From contig DXGO01000124.1 of NCBI GenBank assembly GCA_019113885.1, positions 1-32,246 of the forward strand: 32,246 nt of DNA, in the 5' to 3' direction. Under the pieces are notes generated by a model, which saw only the letters and a program-made list of their open reading frames with translations, ran no database searches and was not told the DNA's origin. Positions 1 through 8,335 of this stretch are shown here, piece by piece (the stretch's first letter is position 1; each line of letters opens with the position of its first letter). Made by a program: the position numbers and the translations under genes. The stretch is from Candidatus Alistipes intestinipullorum. GTDB taxonomy: Bacteria > Bacteroidota > Bacteroidia > Bacteroidales > Rikenellaceae.

Positions 1-1
1 G

Positions 2-478
2 CTGATCAACCTGCTGCGCTACAACATGCGTTCGCAGCTCTACGCCAAGTCGCTTCCCATGCCGATGGTCATCGGCGCGCTGAAGCGTCTGGAGCTGATC
101 CGCAACCACCCGGAATTCCAGCAGAAACTCTGGGAGATCGTGCATGCCCTGCAGAACTCACTCAAGGAGAACGGCTTCGATATCGGCGTGACCAACTCGC
201 CCGTGACGCCCGTGTTCCTCAAGGGTGGCATTCAGGAGGCCACGAACCTGGTGGTCGACCTGCGTGAGAACCACGGCATTTTCTGCTCGATGGTGATCTA
301 CCCGGTGATCCCGAAGGGCGAGATCATCCTGCGCGTAATTCCGACGGCGGCCCATACGCTCGAGGACGTGAAGGTGACGATCGAGGCCTTCAAGGCTGTT
401 CGGAGCAAGCTCGAGAGCGGCTATTACGCTTCGCTGCCGATTCCGATGCGTGCCGACGAAGGATTCAAGGTCCGCTAA
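2..478 (+). CDS. Serine palmitoyltransferase-like PLP enzyme, C-terminal part
   Basis: This is the C-terminal ~158 residues of a fold-type I PLP enzyme of the alpha-oxoamine synthase family; the gene begins before the window. In frame from base 2 it reads LINLLRYNMRSQLYAKSLPM, the small-domain entry seen after the PLP lysine in KBL/BioF/SPT enzymes, followed by a stretch with TPVFLKG, LRENHGIFCSMVIYPVIPKG and LRVIPTAAHTLEDV. From memory, this wording matches the Bacteroides serine palmitoyltransferase, which condenses L-serine with acyl-CoA to 3-ketosphinganine, the first step of sphingolipid synthesis, in the cytoplasm. The PLP lysine lies outside the window, so glycine C-acetyltransferase cannot be fully excluded. 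The stop is followed after 19 bases by an intrinsic terminator. Confidence 0.8.
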   Translation: MINLLRYNMRSQLYAKSLPMPMVIGALKRLELIRNHPEFQQKLWEIVHALQNSLKENGFDIGVTNSPVTPVFLKGGIQEATNLVVDLRENHGIFCSMVIYPVIPKGEIILRVIPTAAHTLEDVKVTIEAFKAVRSKLESGYYASLPIPMRADEGFKVR

Positions 479-497
479 GCGGTTTTCGATACTGTGT

Positions 498-532
498 TAT
501 CCCCGGTCGGAAGAGGCCGGGGATATTTTTTT
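498..532 (+). terminator. Intrinsic terminator after the serine palmitoyltransferase gene
   Basis: A perfect 9-bp stem (TATCCCCGG at 498-506 with CCGGGGATA at 517-525) and a 10-base loop are followed at once by seven T residues (526-532). This is a textbook Rho-independent terminator that ends the upstream transcript. Confidence 0.92.
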
Positions 533-573
533 GAGTCGGCCGGATGTGTTTTGCGACAAAAGAAACGCAAAAT

Positions 574-604
574 TTTGCAAAATCGAAAATTCGATATATA
601 TTTG
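574..604 (+). promoter_or_regulatory. Promoter of tRNA-Gly
   Basis: The Bacteroidetes primary-sigma consensus is visible in full: TTTG at 574-577 (-33 element) and TATATTTG at 597-604 (-7 element, consensus TAnnTTTG), with a 19-base spacer. Transcription would start around 610, just ahead of the tRNA at 638. Confidence 0.85.
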
Positions 605-637
605 CAGTCCCGAAACGCATGTTACGGGGGTGTAAAT

Positions 638-713
638 GCGGAAATAGCTCAGTTGGTAGAGCGCAACCTTGCCAAGGTTGAGGTCGCGGGTCCGAGTCCC
701 GTTTTCCGCTCCA
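638..713 (+). tRNA. tRNA-Gly(GCC)
   Basis: The cloverleaf can be read directly. The acceptor stem is GCGGAAA (638-644) with TTTCCGC (703-709). The anticodon arm CAACC-TTGCCAA-GGTTG has anticodon GCC. The T-arm pairs GCGGG with CCCGT, the discriminator base is T710, and CCA is encoded at 711-713. It is a single gene with its own promoter and terminator. Confidence 0.97.
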
Positions 714-717
714 AAGC

Positions 718-755
718 AAGAGGGGAGAACTTTTTTTAAAGTTCTCCCCTCTTAT
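718..755 (+). terminator. Intrinsic terminator after tRNA-Gly
   Basis: A perfect 16-bp inverted repeat (718-733 with 738-753) surrounds a 4-base T loop. The 3' arm ends in CTT and is followed by ATTTTGT. The stem is symmetrical enough to act in both directions. Confidence 0.9.
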
Positions 756-759
756 TTTG

Positions 760-1179
760 TATTTGAGAAAGGTTGTAGCCGGGAGAGGTTAATAAAGGAT
801 TTCGGGAAACATTCGCGTTACGCGAACACAAGTCCCGTTTCCCGCTTTTGTCCGATCTGCGCCCGCATTACGCAGATATCGGCCGACATGTACCATCGCC
901 TGTTCTAGGCTGCCTGCATCGTTTGACACAAAAGAATTTGACGTCCCACTTGGCAAGGCATCGGTCTCGGAAATACTTACCCAAAGAGAGATGTTTACAG
1001 AAACATGCCTGTTTGATAGGAGACGATTTGGAGACGGACCTGATTCCCTAAATTACTCGATTCCTGTTGCGCATAGCTGAATAATTTGTGTGTCAAAGTT
1101 TCGGATGCCGTTATTCTGACATTGAACACCTGCCAAGAAACGACTTTTTCCACATTGGCAAACTGGGCGGAATGAAAGA
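760..1179. other. Gene-free region with tRNA 3'-end near-copy and hairpins
   Basis: No convincing gene is present; the short open frames have no family resemblance. Bases 831-846 repeat the 3' end of tRNA-Gly (695-710) with one mismatch in 16. That copy forms one arm of an 8-bp inverted repeat (CGGGAAAC at 803-810, GTTTCCCG at 837-844) enclosing a perfect hairpin TTCGCG-TTA-CGCGAA (812-826). A further hairpin, ATCTGCG (855-861) with CGCAGAT (871-877), follows. Bases ~900-1179 show nothing I can name. Confidence 0.5.
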
Positions 1180-1734
1180 TCATCGAATATCCAGCATAAG
1201 CAGGATCAATGGAGAAAGATCATTTAATAAGATGCGGAGCTTCCGGTAGGCAATGGCCATCTGACTTTCCACGGTGTTGACCGAAATATGGAGCATACGA
1301 GCGATGTCGTACTGTTTTCGGCCTTCGATTTTGCTCAGAATGAAAATCTGTCGGCACCGTTCCGGCAGGGTGTTCAGCGCGTCGCTCAACAACCTTTCCA
1401 ACTCCTCAGGCGAAGGGGGATCTTCGAGAACGGTCAACGCCTCATAATTGAGGCGAAGCGCCTGCCGATATTCCTGCGAGATGTGCTCTTCAGCCCTCGA
1501 TGAGAGGTCCCGGTGGCGCAGGAAGTCGATGCAACGGTTCTTGATTGCCACATACAGATAGGCGAAAAGCTTGGTCGAGGAGTGAATCCTCTGTCGGTTG
1601 TTCCATAGGTCGAGGAAAACGTCCTGAACGATATTTTCGGCATCCTCAGTCGACAATACGTATTCCTGGGCGAAACGGTGCATCCGGGAGTAGTAGGTGA
1701 CGTAGATGTGTGAAAAATCGTTCTGATTCAGCAT
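1180..1734 (-). CDS. ECF-type RNA polymerase sigma factor of PUL1
   Basis: A 184-residue sigma-70 family protein of the extracytoplasmic function group, the usual length. Region 2 spans about residues 10-80, with the core-binding/-10 segment ENIVQDVFLDLWNNR and a conserved FLRHRD end. Region 4 spans about 115-172, with LPERCRQIFILSKIEGRKQYDIA and the helix-turn-helix HISVNTVESQMAIAYRKLR. It should direct RNA polymerase to PUL1 promoters once released from the FecR anti-sigma factor at 13320-14315. It lies at the far 3' end of PUL1, about 12 kb from FecR; in most Bacteroides loci of this kind sigma and anti-sigma genes are adjacent. A weak terminator before it and its own TACCTTTG promoter suggest separate basal expression. 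Confidence 0.93.
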   Translation of the reverse strand: MLNQNDFSHIYVTYYSRMHRFAQEYVLSTEDAENIVQDVFLDLWNNRQRIHSSTKLFAYLYVAIKNRCIDFLRHRDLSSRAEEHISQEYRQALRLNYEALTVLEDPPSPEELERLLSDALNTLPERCRQIFILSKIEGRKQYDIARMLHISVNTVESQMAIAYRKLRILLNDLSPLILLMLDIR

Positions 1735-1786
1735 GGAGTCGCTTTGAATGGTTTCGGGTTAATGCGGCGGAGGTCAGATTTTCATT

Positions 1787-1794
1787 CAAAGGTA
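1787..1794 (-). promoter_or_regulatory. -7 element upstream of the ECF sigma gene
   Basis: On the minus strand this reads TACCTTTG, a perfect TAnnTTTG match, giving a 5' UTR of roughly 45-50 bases before the ATG at 1734. No clear TTTG lies 19-20 bases upstream, so the -33 element is weak or absent. Confidence 0.55.
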
Positions 1795-1825
1795 CGAATT
1801 TTTCAATTCCGGTTTTCGGCAAGGG

Positions 1826-1851
1826 CTTAAAAAATACCGGTTGTGGTATTT
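1826..1851 (-). terminator. Possible terminator overlapping the stop of the last PUL1 enzyme gene
   Basis: On the minus strand AAATACC (1851-1845), a 6-base loop and GGTATTT (1838-1832) form a 7-bp stem continued by TTT and the TAA stop. The stem lies in the last codons of the 1827-3542 gene. It is AT-rich and short, so termination is probably partial. Confidence 0.4.
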
Positions 1852-3542
1852 GGTTCCTGTGACGGGATGCCGACCTGGCTCCTTGCAGGGGGGCCTTCCA
1901 GCCTGACATCGCCGATCGGGATCAGGCCGTTTGCCGTGAAGTGCCGCCTGCCCAGCCCGACGTCGATCCTCCGGTCCATAGTGGAATCGCAGAGTTCGAC
2001 ACAAAGAAGGTAGTCTCCGGACGGGATTTCGTCGGGGACCTTGAAACTATACTCCTCTGGACGAGGCTCGCCCGGCATCCAGTTTATGTTCCCACTCTCT
2101 ACCGCCCGCAATGGCCAGTCTCGCTTCTCCGAGAGCAGGTGCGGCCGCAGTACGAAACGTCGGTAGGCCGGAGCGACGCCTTTGTTGAGCCACGTCATGA
2201 CCAACCTGTTGCCACTCCGGTTGAGAGAGGCCGGCCAAGTTGCCGTGACGGGGAAGTACCAATAGCCGGCGCGGTTGGCCAAATGGACCGAAAGGTGGGG
2301 GTTGTCCCGGAACCACTCCTCCAGATAACCGTGATAGCCGATATAGGAGGCGTGTGCCAGCTCCAGGGATTTCTCGAAAAAGAGCGCTCCCGAATACCCG
2401 TAGCGATTGATCCCTGCCCCTTCCTTGGCGAACCAGTGGCCATAGCGCTTGGCATAGGAATAGTGCTCCAGCTCGTAGATTACCGGATGCTTGCGATACA
2501 TCGCTTCAAACAAGTAGGGCCGGGTGACCGACCAGGTGCGGGCCGATATTTGCATGTAATAATCGACCATGAAACTGTCACTGCGGAGAGCCACCCCCTT
2601 TTGCCGGCAGTAATCTACCAACTCCAGAATACGTTCGTTGCCGGTTGTGGCCCCTTCGAACGGCTCCTTGCGATAGGTCAACAGTCCCTCGACAGCGACG
2701 AGCTGTGTTTGCCGGTAGCATCGGCCGTACAGATCGATGTGTTTTTTGATCACGTCGTTGGGCGTCTCCTCCTGGGTGGAGAAGTGGGTGTGTCCTTCTC
2801 CCCAGTCGCCGATCGAACCAATGTCGACGTAGCGGACCCAGGGCTGTCCGTCGTAACGAGCGGCAAACGCACGATGGAACTGCTCCAGTTTGGTTAGAAA
2901 GATCGTGTCGGCATAATCGGGGACCCAGGAACAGGCGGTTTCGGCCCCGGCGGCAAGTTCCCGTCCTGCGGCTCCGGCGTCGCGCACCCATTTGGGGGTT
3001 GCGTAATTCACGCCGTCGACCGATTGCCCGACGGCTCCTGGATATGAACCTGTTTCCCGGCAGGTGATTCGAAAAGCGATGCCGTATCCCTGAGGCACGT
3101 ATTTTTGAATGACCTCGTCGAGAAGATGCCAGTCGAATTCGCCTTCACGGGGCTCGAGATAGCTCCAGGCCAGACGCAGATAGAGATGGTCCATGCCGGG
3201 AAACTGTTCCAGCAAGGCATGTTCGTCGCTGCGCAGCGAATCGTCGGAGCCGATTCCGTCTCCGCCGATCCCATAGGCCCAGATCCCGTTGTCGTAGTAG
3301 TGGTGATACCAGCCCTTGCCGGGATTCTCCAGCAGTCGGGATTCGTCCCATAGCCGTTCGTAACTTCGGAACAGAAGGGCTTCCTGCGCCGAATTCGTGC
3401 CGGATACGGTTTCGCGGCCGGATGTCGGACCACCTCCGGCGACGATGCCTGCTATCGCCGCCGGAAGGAGGATGGCCGTATAATATTTCGACTTAAAGTT
3501 TGACACTTCCCAACAGGTTGATTCGGTACATCTCTTTTGCAT
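1827..3542 (-). CDS. Secreted DUF4832-type glycoside hydrolase-like protein
   Basis: A 571-residue exported protein with a hydrophobic leader near residues 22-38 (TAILLPAAIAGIVAGGG). It resembles the DUF4874/DUF4832 family of TIM-barrel proteins: NPGKGWYHHYY at ~73-83, LYLRLAWSYLEPREGEFDW at ~120-138, and IGSIGDWGEGHTH at ~241-253, where E249 sits at the usual acid/base position. E357 or E359 in YELEH is a candidate nucleophile. A beta-sandwich-like DUF4832 tail (AGYWYFPVTATWP onward) follows. Substrate is unknown. The ATG at 3542 overlaps the preceding gene by 50 bases; a GTG at 3506 (14-base overlap) gives a neater signal peptide and is equally likely. It shares the family of its upstream neighbour. 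Confidence 0.75.
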   Translation of the reverse strand: MQKRCTESTCWEVSNFKSKYYTAILLPAAIAGIVAGGGPTSGRETVSGTNSAQEALLFRSYERLWDESRLLENPGKGWYHHYYDNGIWAYGIGGDGIGSDDSLRSDEHALLEQFPGMDHLYLRLAWSYLEPREGEFDWHLLDEVIQKYVPQGYGIAFRITCRETGSYPGAVGQSVDGVNYATPKWVRDAGAAGRELAAGAETACSWVPDYADTIFLTKLEQFHRAFAARYDGQPWVRYVDIGSIGDWGEGHTHFSTQEETPNDVIKKHIDLYGRCYRQTQLVAVEGLLTYRKEPFEGATTGNERILELVDYCRQKGVALRSDSFMVDYYMQISARTWSVTRPYLFEAMYRKHPVIYELEHYSYAKRYGHWFAKEGAGINRYGYSGALFFEKSLELAHASYIGYHGYLEEWFRDNPHLSVHLANRAGYWYFPVTATWPASLNRSGNRLVMTWLNKGVAPAYRRFVLRPHLLSEKRDWPLRAVESGNINWMPGEPRPEEYSFKVPDEIPSGDYLLCVELCDSTMDRRIDVGLGRRHFTANGLIPIGDVRLEGPPARSQVGIPSQEPNTTTGIF

Positions 3543-5013
3543 CGCTCCAGTGCTCGACCAGGGGCCCCGGTGCCCACAGTAGATCGTAGTCGCCGTTGAG
3601 GCCTTCGTTTTGTGGGTCGGGCATCCAGACTCCAACGCGGTAGGAGCCATGCAGTCCGTGTATGGGGAGTGTCCCGTTGATGAGATGCCTTAGCGGAGTA
3701 TGGTTGTTCGAGGCAGGATCGAAAGGCTGCCAGCCGTTGGGGTTGACCTGTGAGAGTTCGGTTTGTGCAGCGAACTGGCCGTCGGGGCCAAGGAGAACTA
3801 GAACGACCTTCCTCGGATTCTGGGGCGCGGCGAATCCGGTGTTCGTAACAGTGATGTCGCATCGGATCTCGTCGCCTGAAACGGTGATGGAGGCTTCTTT
3901 CGCATTGATCCGGTATCCGAGGTGGTCGCGGACGAATTCGTAGAAGGAGCGGTTCACTACCGTGGTTCCGTCGAGGAAATAGTTCTCGTCATAAAGAATT
4001 CCGTTTGCGTCGAGCAATGCCGGATAGACCTTCTGTACCTTCCAATTCTGGATGTTGAGTTCGTAGTTTTGCGTGATGTCGAAGGCTGAGAAGTGCTGGT
4101 CGCGTAGAATGGTCATGATCTTGGAGATGTCCATAAGCTGGACGAATCCGTATTCGTCCTCCACATAGGGAATCTCTCCGGTCATGTAGAAGTAAGGCGA
4201 TTGCTCTTCTACCCGGTTGTAGGTGTCGCCCGGAATGCTCATTCGGTCGATGGGGTCCATGCCGGCCGTGAAGAAGTCGCTGTGAAAGCCGATTCGGGCA
4301 AAGTCAGCGGCATTGCGGAGTGTCAGCATGTCCTTCCACGAGAGTTCGCGGACCTGAATGCTGTAGGGTGCCGGGAAATCATCGAGCAAGGTGTTGACTA
4401 CGTCGTTCTTGATCTGGATATCGTCGTCCGTTACGGAAGAAGAGTGCCATTCTCCCCAAGCCCCGAGAAATCCTGCCTGGATGGTGGCGATAAGTCCCCG
4501 ATTGGCTTCAAGCAGCGGTTTCAGCTGCTCGAGGTGGCGGCGGATGGTCTGGGGTTTGTCCAGTCCGGTATCCGTATACATGCTGTCGTTATAGGCAAAA
4601 CGGAGAATTGTCTTGAAACCGTTCGCGCGAACGATGTCGAAGGCTTTCTGAATGTTGTCCAACGCTGTTTGGGGCAGGTCCGAACCGGACCACGCCTTGA
4701 GATAGATGTAGAGCTGGATCAACCGCGAACTGCTCTCATACCCCCATTTTCCGACCAGATCCGGAATATTGAATGAAGCTTGCGTCTGGTCGTCGGTCAC
4801 CTTGTCCACCAGCGTCTTGTTGGCATAGTAAGCATATTCGAGGTGGTATCCCCGTTCGGGGTTGGCCAAAGCTCCAACCGGCTTGATCGGTCCCGGCGGA
4901 GGTGTCGGTGGCAACTCCTCCATAATGAATGGGGGCGGGTCGATCATCCGCTCGCAGCCGGCTCCGGCCAAAAGTGCCGGAACCGTGATGAGTATTTTCA
5001 ATAGATTTTTCAT
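3493..5013 (-). CDS. DUF4874/DUF4832 lipoprotein, glycosidase-like
   Basis: A 506-residue lipoprotein: signal peptide with lipobox LAGAGC (Cys20), then a Pro-rich linker (~27-45). The DUF4874-like barrel begins at NPERGYHLEY (51-60) and includes QAGFLGAWGEWHSSS (179-193), with E188 as probable acid/base and E280 in MTGEIPYVED as candidate nucleophile. A DUF4832 C-terminal beta domain (about 390-500) ends the protein. The family is glycosidase-like by fold but without an activity I can name. I chose the ATG at 5013 because it gives a canonical lipoprotein signal; a start at 5046 would overlap the upstream stop. It is probably cell-surface, working with the adjacent binding proteins and SusC/D. 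Confidence 0.78.
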   Translation of the reverse strand: MKNLLKILITVPALLAGAGCERMIDPPPFIMEELPPTPPPGPIKPVGALANPERGYHLEYAYYANKTLVDKVTDDQTQASFNIPDLVGKWGYESSSRLIQLYIYLKAWSGSDLPQTALDNIQKAFDIVRANGFKTILRFAYNDSMYTDTGLDKPQTIRRHLEQLKPLLEANRGLIATIQAGFLGAWGEWHSSSVTDDDIQIKNDVVNTLLDDFPAPYSIQVRELSWKDMLTLRNAADFARIGFHSDFFTAGMDPIDRMSIPGDTYNRVEEQSPYFYMTGEIPYVEDEYGFVQLMDISKIMTILRDQHFSAFDITQNYELNIQNWKVQKVYPALLDANGILYDENYFLDGTTVVNRSFYEFVRDHLGYRINAKEASITVSGDEIRCDITVTNTGFAAPQNPRKVVLVLLGPDGQFAAQTELSQVNPNGWQPFDPASNNHTPLRHLINGTLPIHGLHGSYRVGVWMPDPQNEGLNGDYDLLWAPGPLVEHWSDAKEMYRINLLGSVKL

Positions 5014-5042
5014 AACTGCGGAATTCTGTTTTCGGGACCGGA

Positions 5043-6893
5043 TCAACGGCCTTTATAAATCAGACGGGCCGGGACGAGCGAATTGTTGGTACCCCACCAT
5101 CCTGTCGATCCGTCGGGGCCATAAGGCGGATTGCCGACCGACCAGAAGTAGAAGAACTTGCCATTCTGCGAACTGTCGCCCTGGTAGTCGTAGGCGTAGT
5201 AGATTTCGTGGGCGGAGTTCCCGCTGCCGCTGAAATCCTGTGTCCAGTTGAAGTAGATGTAGGTATTGTAGCCATAGCAGAAGTGTCCGTTGGGGCCCAT
5301 ATTCATCTTCCAGGTGTTCCACTGATCCCGTTCCGGAGCATAGGTGTAGTCGAAGGTCGGGTTACCCTGCTCGTCGGGGCCATAGCGGTCGTAGTCCCTC
5401 AGAACGAAGCATTCACCGTTTTCACAAGTTTGGCAGGCTGCGTCGAACAGCGCCTTCCATTCGGCGAGCGTCGGGAGTTTCCACTCTGCGGTGGAGAGGT
5501 ATTCGGCCGTTGATACCGAGCAGCGGTAGTACATCGTGTTCAGTTGCTGGAAGTAGGCCGGAATGATCTTTTGGGAGGCCGGAGCGTCGGCTTGCCCTTC
5601 GTAGGTGCGCCCGGGGCCTGCGAACTGGTTGTATTCGTTGCCGGACTCCTCGGTGAGCTGTGTCAGGTCCTGGCCGTCTTTGGAGTAGCTCGTGCGTAGG
5701 TCGTCGGCCATCCAAGTCGCTTCGTAACCGGCTGTTTGAATGTTGGCTACCCGGTAGACATGTACCTCTTGGCCGTTGTTGCGTCGGTCGATGAAGACCA
5801 TCATGCCGTTCAGTGTGAATTCACCCGGCTCGTCCGAGATCCATTCTCCATTGGCCTTGACATTCCAGTAGAGCGTATTGGGCTTGTAGCGCTTTAGCCC
5901 GAAGGCGTCGGGCTCGATCAGCAGCTCTTGCAACTCTGCATGGCTGAAGGAGCGGCTGGCTGCTTGTATACCCTGGACCGTGACCGGATCGGAAAGATCC
6001 TGTCGGGTGCTGAATACGAGGTCGTAGGAGGAGGCTCCGTGATCGCCCCATTCGAAGACGACGGGGACTGGGGGCTCTTCGTCTCCGAATGTATAAAGCA
6101 GTTCGATGGAACTCCCTTTTTCCGGACGGATGAGACTTTGTGCGATGCGTTTGATCCGCAGACTCCGGATCCGGGCCTCGATCTGTGGATTCTCCACGGT
6201 CGGGGCGACACTCCAGTAGATGTTCTTCTGTTCGCCGGGTTGCAGCCCCAGTTCAGAGAGCACGTCGTCGAAATCTTCGACTTGGGTATAGCGGAGCGAC
6301 CCCAGGTCACCGACGTCGATCGAAATCGGATCACTCATCGTCTCGGTCAGCGAGAACGAGATGGTGTATTGGGTGATCTCGGCAAGTTTAGTCCAGGAGA
6401 ATTCGATCGCCGTTTGGGCGTCGTTGAGGTCGAGCAGGGCATTCTCTTCGGGAGAGAGTAACTCGATGGCGGAGGGTTGGGCGGCATTGCGGGTCAATTC
6501 GATTGCCCGGACCTGTTTCTGTGCCGGTTGTCCAGCCGGCGCGGTCACGCTCCAGTAGACGGTGCGTTGCTCGGCCTCGAGGATGCCAAGCTTCCCGGCT
6601 ATGGCATCAAAATCCGTTGCCGACAGGTAGAACGGATTGTCAGTCAGGGGAAGCGTCTGGGGCGACGACAGATCCTCTGAAAGGCTCATGACGAGCGTGT
6701 ATTCCGAGATTCCTTCGACGGCTGTCCATCCGAAGGTGGTGGTCGTCCCGGTCGTCAGGTCCACTTTTGCCCGATCTGCCGGATTGGTTAGGACGATGGT
6801 CGGGGTGGCGGGTGTGTCGTCGGAGTCCGAATTGCACGCCGTGATCCCACACAGAAGGGATAATGTTGCAGTGAGAAGAGTGAAGGGTTTCAT
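5043..6893 (-). CDS. Surface glycan-binding lipoprotein: three SusE-like domains plus FISUMP
   Basis: A 616-residue lipoprotein (lipobox GITAC, Cys20) with an Asp-rich run after the cysteine, typical of surface export in Bacteroidetes. Three SusE/SusF-like beta-sandwich repeats follow (~28-130, 135-245, 250-360). Each has a LxxPxxxAxxDL start, a SYxLVxS core and a YWSV or YWNV end. The C-terminal part (365-616) is a FISUMP-like domain (Fibrobacter succinogenes major paralogous domain): EATWMADDLRTS, WKLPTLAEWKALF, an aromatic-rich stretch and the ending VPARLIYKGR. Its place after SusD fits a starch-binding-like SusE role: holding the polysaccharide at the surface. Family assignments are by motif; ligand unknown. 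Confidence 0.75.
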   Translation of the reverse strand: MKPFTLLTATLSLLCGITACNSDSDDTPATPTIVLTNPADRAKVDLTTGTTTTFGWTAVEGISEYTLVMSLSEDLSSPQTLPLTDNPFYLSATDFDAIAGKLGILEAEQRTVYWSVTAPAGQPAQKQVRAIELTRNAAQPSAIELLSPEENALLDLNDAQTAIEFSWTKLAEITQYTISFSLTETMSDPISIDVGDLGSLRYTQVEDFDDVLSELGLQPGEQKNIYWSVAPTVENPQIEARIRSLRIKRIAQSLIRPEKGSSIELLYTFGDEEPPVPVVFEWGDHGASSYDLVFSTRQDLSDPVTVQGIQAASRSFSHAELQELLIEPDAFGLKRYKPNTLYWNVKANGEWISDEPGEFTLNGMMVFIDRRNNGQEVHVYRVANIQTAGYEATWMADDLRTSYSKDGQDLTQLTEESGNEYNQFAGPGRTYEGQADAPASQKIIPAYFQQLNTMYYRCSVSTAEYLSTAEWKLPTLAEWKALFDAACQTCENGECFVLRDYDRYGPDEQGNPTFDYTYAPERDQWNTWKMNMGPNGHFCYGYNTYIYFNWTQDFSGSGNSAHEIYYAYDYQGDSSQNGKFFYFWSVGNPPYGPDGSTGWWGTNNSLVPARLIYKGR

Positions 6894-6939
6894 GGTTTTG
6901 AATTGGTGTTTTTAACGGATTTTGTTTTGCGGTTCGATT

Positions 6940-8313
6940 TCAGGGATTGCCGTAGACAAAGCGGACAGGCGCATGGCTGCTCTGTTCCGGATACCAGAGC
7001 TGAGAGCCTCCGTCGTGCAGAAGCGTGATATTGCTCTTACCCTGCATGTGGCTCGGGAGCGTGGCAATATGGAAATTGGCGTATTCGCGGTTGAATGCGA
7101 TGTACACGCCCCATTCCAGATAACGGCCGGCCGCCGACATATTCATCCCCCAGGCATTGACGTTCGTATCGGAGGGCTGAATGCCTCCCGCATAATAGAC
7201 GGGATCTTTCAAAACGGCTACCCCTCCTTCGGCCAGGGCCGCCTCGTTGAACAACTTGACGAACTCTTCGTTGGTAGCCAGATGCCAACCTTCGGGGGCG
7301 ATGTCGTTGCGGATCTCGAAGCGGTAGTGACCGCCATAGGTACGACGATATGCTTCGATCTGCTCTTCGGGAACGGGAATGCCGTTTTTGGCGTTTAGTA
7401 ACTCCTCGTCCGTGGGCCAGAGTACGTCGTTGACATCCAGTTCACGACCGTCGGTGAATCGGGTGCCACGATAATTGTCGGCGAACCAGATGACCTCCTC
7501 GCCGTCGCTGTAGGTCAGTTTGGTGACGCGGTAGACCTCTCCGTCTCGTGGATCGGTGAAAATCAGCATACCGTCGAGCAGTAGTGTCGCTGGAGCGAGC
7601 GAAACATAGTCACCGGTGGCCTTGTTCCGCACGTTCCAGTAGAGAGTGTTCATGTTGAAGGGATCGAGATCGAGTGCGTCGATTAACGTCTGAAGCTCCG
7701 CATGGGTGAGTATGGCCTGGCGGTTGTTATCCGTATCAAAGGTGTCGACATTGCCTTGCTCGAATTGTGGATTCGTGGCGAAGACCAGTTCGTAGGCGTC
7801 GGTCTCGGAAAGGTTTTCCGACTTCCAGGAGAAGGTACAGGGCGTATCGGGCTTTTCGTAGTTCAGCGACAGGCGGAATCGATCCGCCGGGCCGTCGAGT
7901 CGGGACTCCAGCCGCTTGATGGCCAGCGGCCTGATCTCCGAAGCGGCGATCTTGAGATTGTCCGAGGGCTTGACCGACCAGTAGAACTGCTCCGTTTCAC
8001 CGGCCTTCTGATTGAAAAGAGCCAATTGTTGATCCAATGTTCGGTAATCGATCGTGTAGCTGCCTGTGCTTCCGGCTTCAATGGTGTATGGATCAAGTAA
8101 ATAGGGGCTTCGGCTCAGTACCAGCATGTAGGACTGTCCGTCGGGCTCCCAGCGGAACTGATATTCTTCGTTCAGATCGTTCAGGTCGAACGCGGCTCCG
8201 GTCTCAGGAGCTAACAGGCGGACATGTGTCTCCTGGATCAGGACCCGATAGTTCTCGGTGCAACCGCCGAGAACACCGCTCAGCAGTACGATCCATGCCG
8301 TCAATCGTTTCAT
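6940..8313 (-). CDS. Surface glycan-binding lipoprotein: two SusE-like domains plus FISUMP
   Basis: A 457-residue lipoprotein with signal MKRLTAWIVLLSGVLGGC (lipobox LGGC). Two SusE-like beta-sandwich repeats (~27-130 and 135-245, ending FYWSVKP and LYWNVRN) precede a FISUMP-like domain from ~250: DPRDGEVYRVTKL, EVIWFADNYRG, EGWHLATNEEFVKLF and the ending APVRFVYGNP. It is a shorter relative of the next gene (5043-6893). An ATG at 8334 would add seven residues and almost touch the SusD stop; 8313 gives the better signal peptide. As the first gene after susD it occupies the usual susE slot. Confidence 0.75.
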   Translation of the reverse strand: MKRLTAWIVLLSGVLGGCTENYRVLIQETHVRLLAPETGAAFDLNDLNEEYQFRWEPDGQSYMLVLSRSPYLLDPYTIEAGSTGSYTIDYRTLDQQLALFNQKAGETEQFYWSVKPSDNLKIAASEIRPLAIKRLESRLDGPADRFRLSLNYEKPDTPCTFSWKSENLSETDAYELVFATNPQFEQGNVDTFDTDNNRQAILTHAELQTLIDALDLDPFNMNTLYWNVRNKATGDYVSLAPATLLLDGMLIFTDPRDGEVYRVTKLTYSDGEEVIWFADNYRGTRFTDGRELDVNDVLWPTDEELLNAKNGIPVPEEQIEAYRRTYGGHYRFEIRNDIAPEGWHLATNEEFVKLFNEAALAEGGVAVLKDPVYYAGGIQPSDTNVNAWGMNMSAAGRYLEWGVYIAFNREYANFHIATLPSHMQGKSNITLLHDGGSQLWYPEQSSHAPVRFVYGNP

Positions 8314-8335
8314 GATGGTATTCTTGTTTTGCATA

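Noticed and set aside
995..1183. A 62-codon frame after the ECF sigma gene
   Set aside because: No family resemblance or promoter, and it lies in a region of hairpins without coding character.
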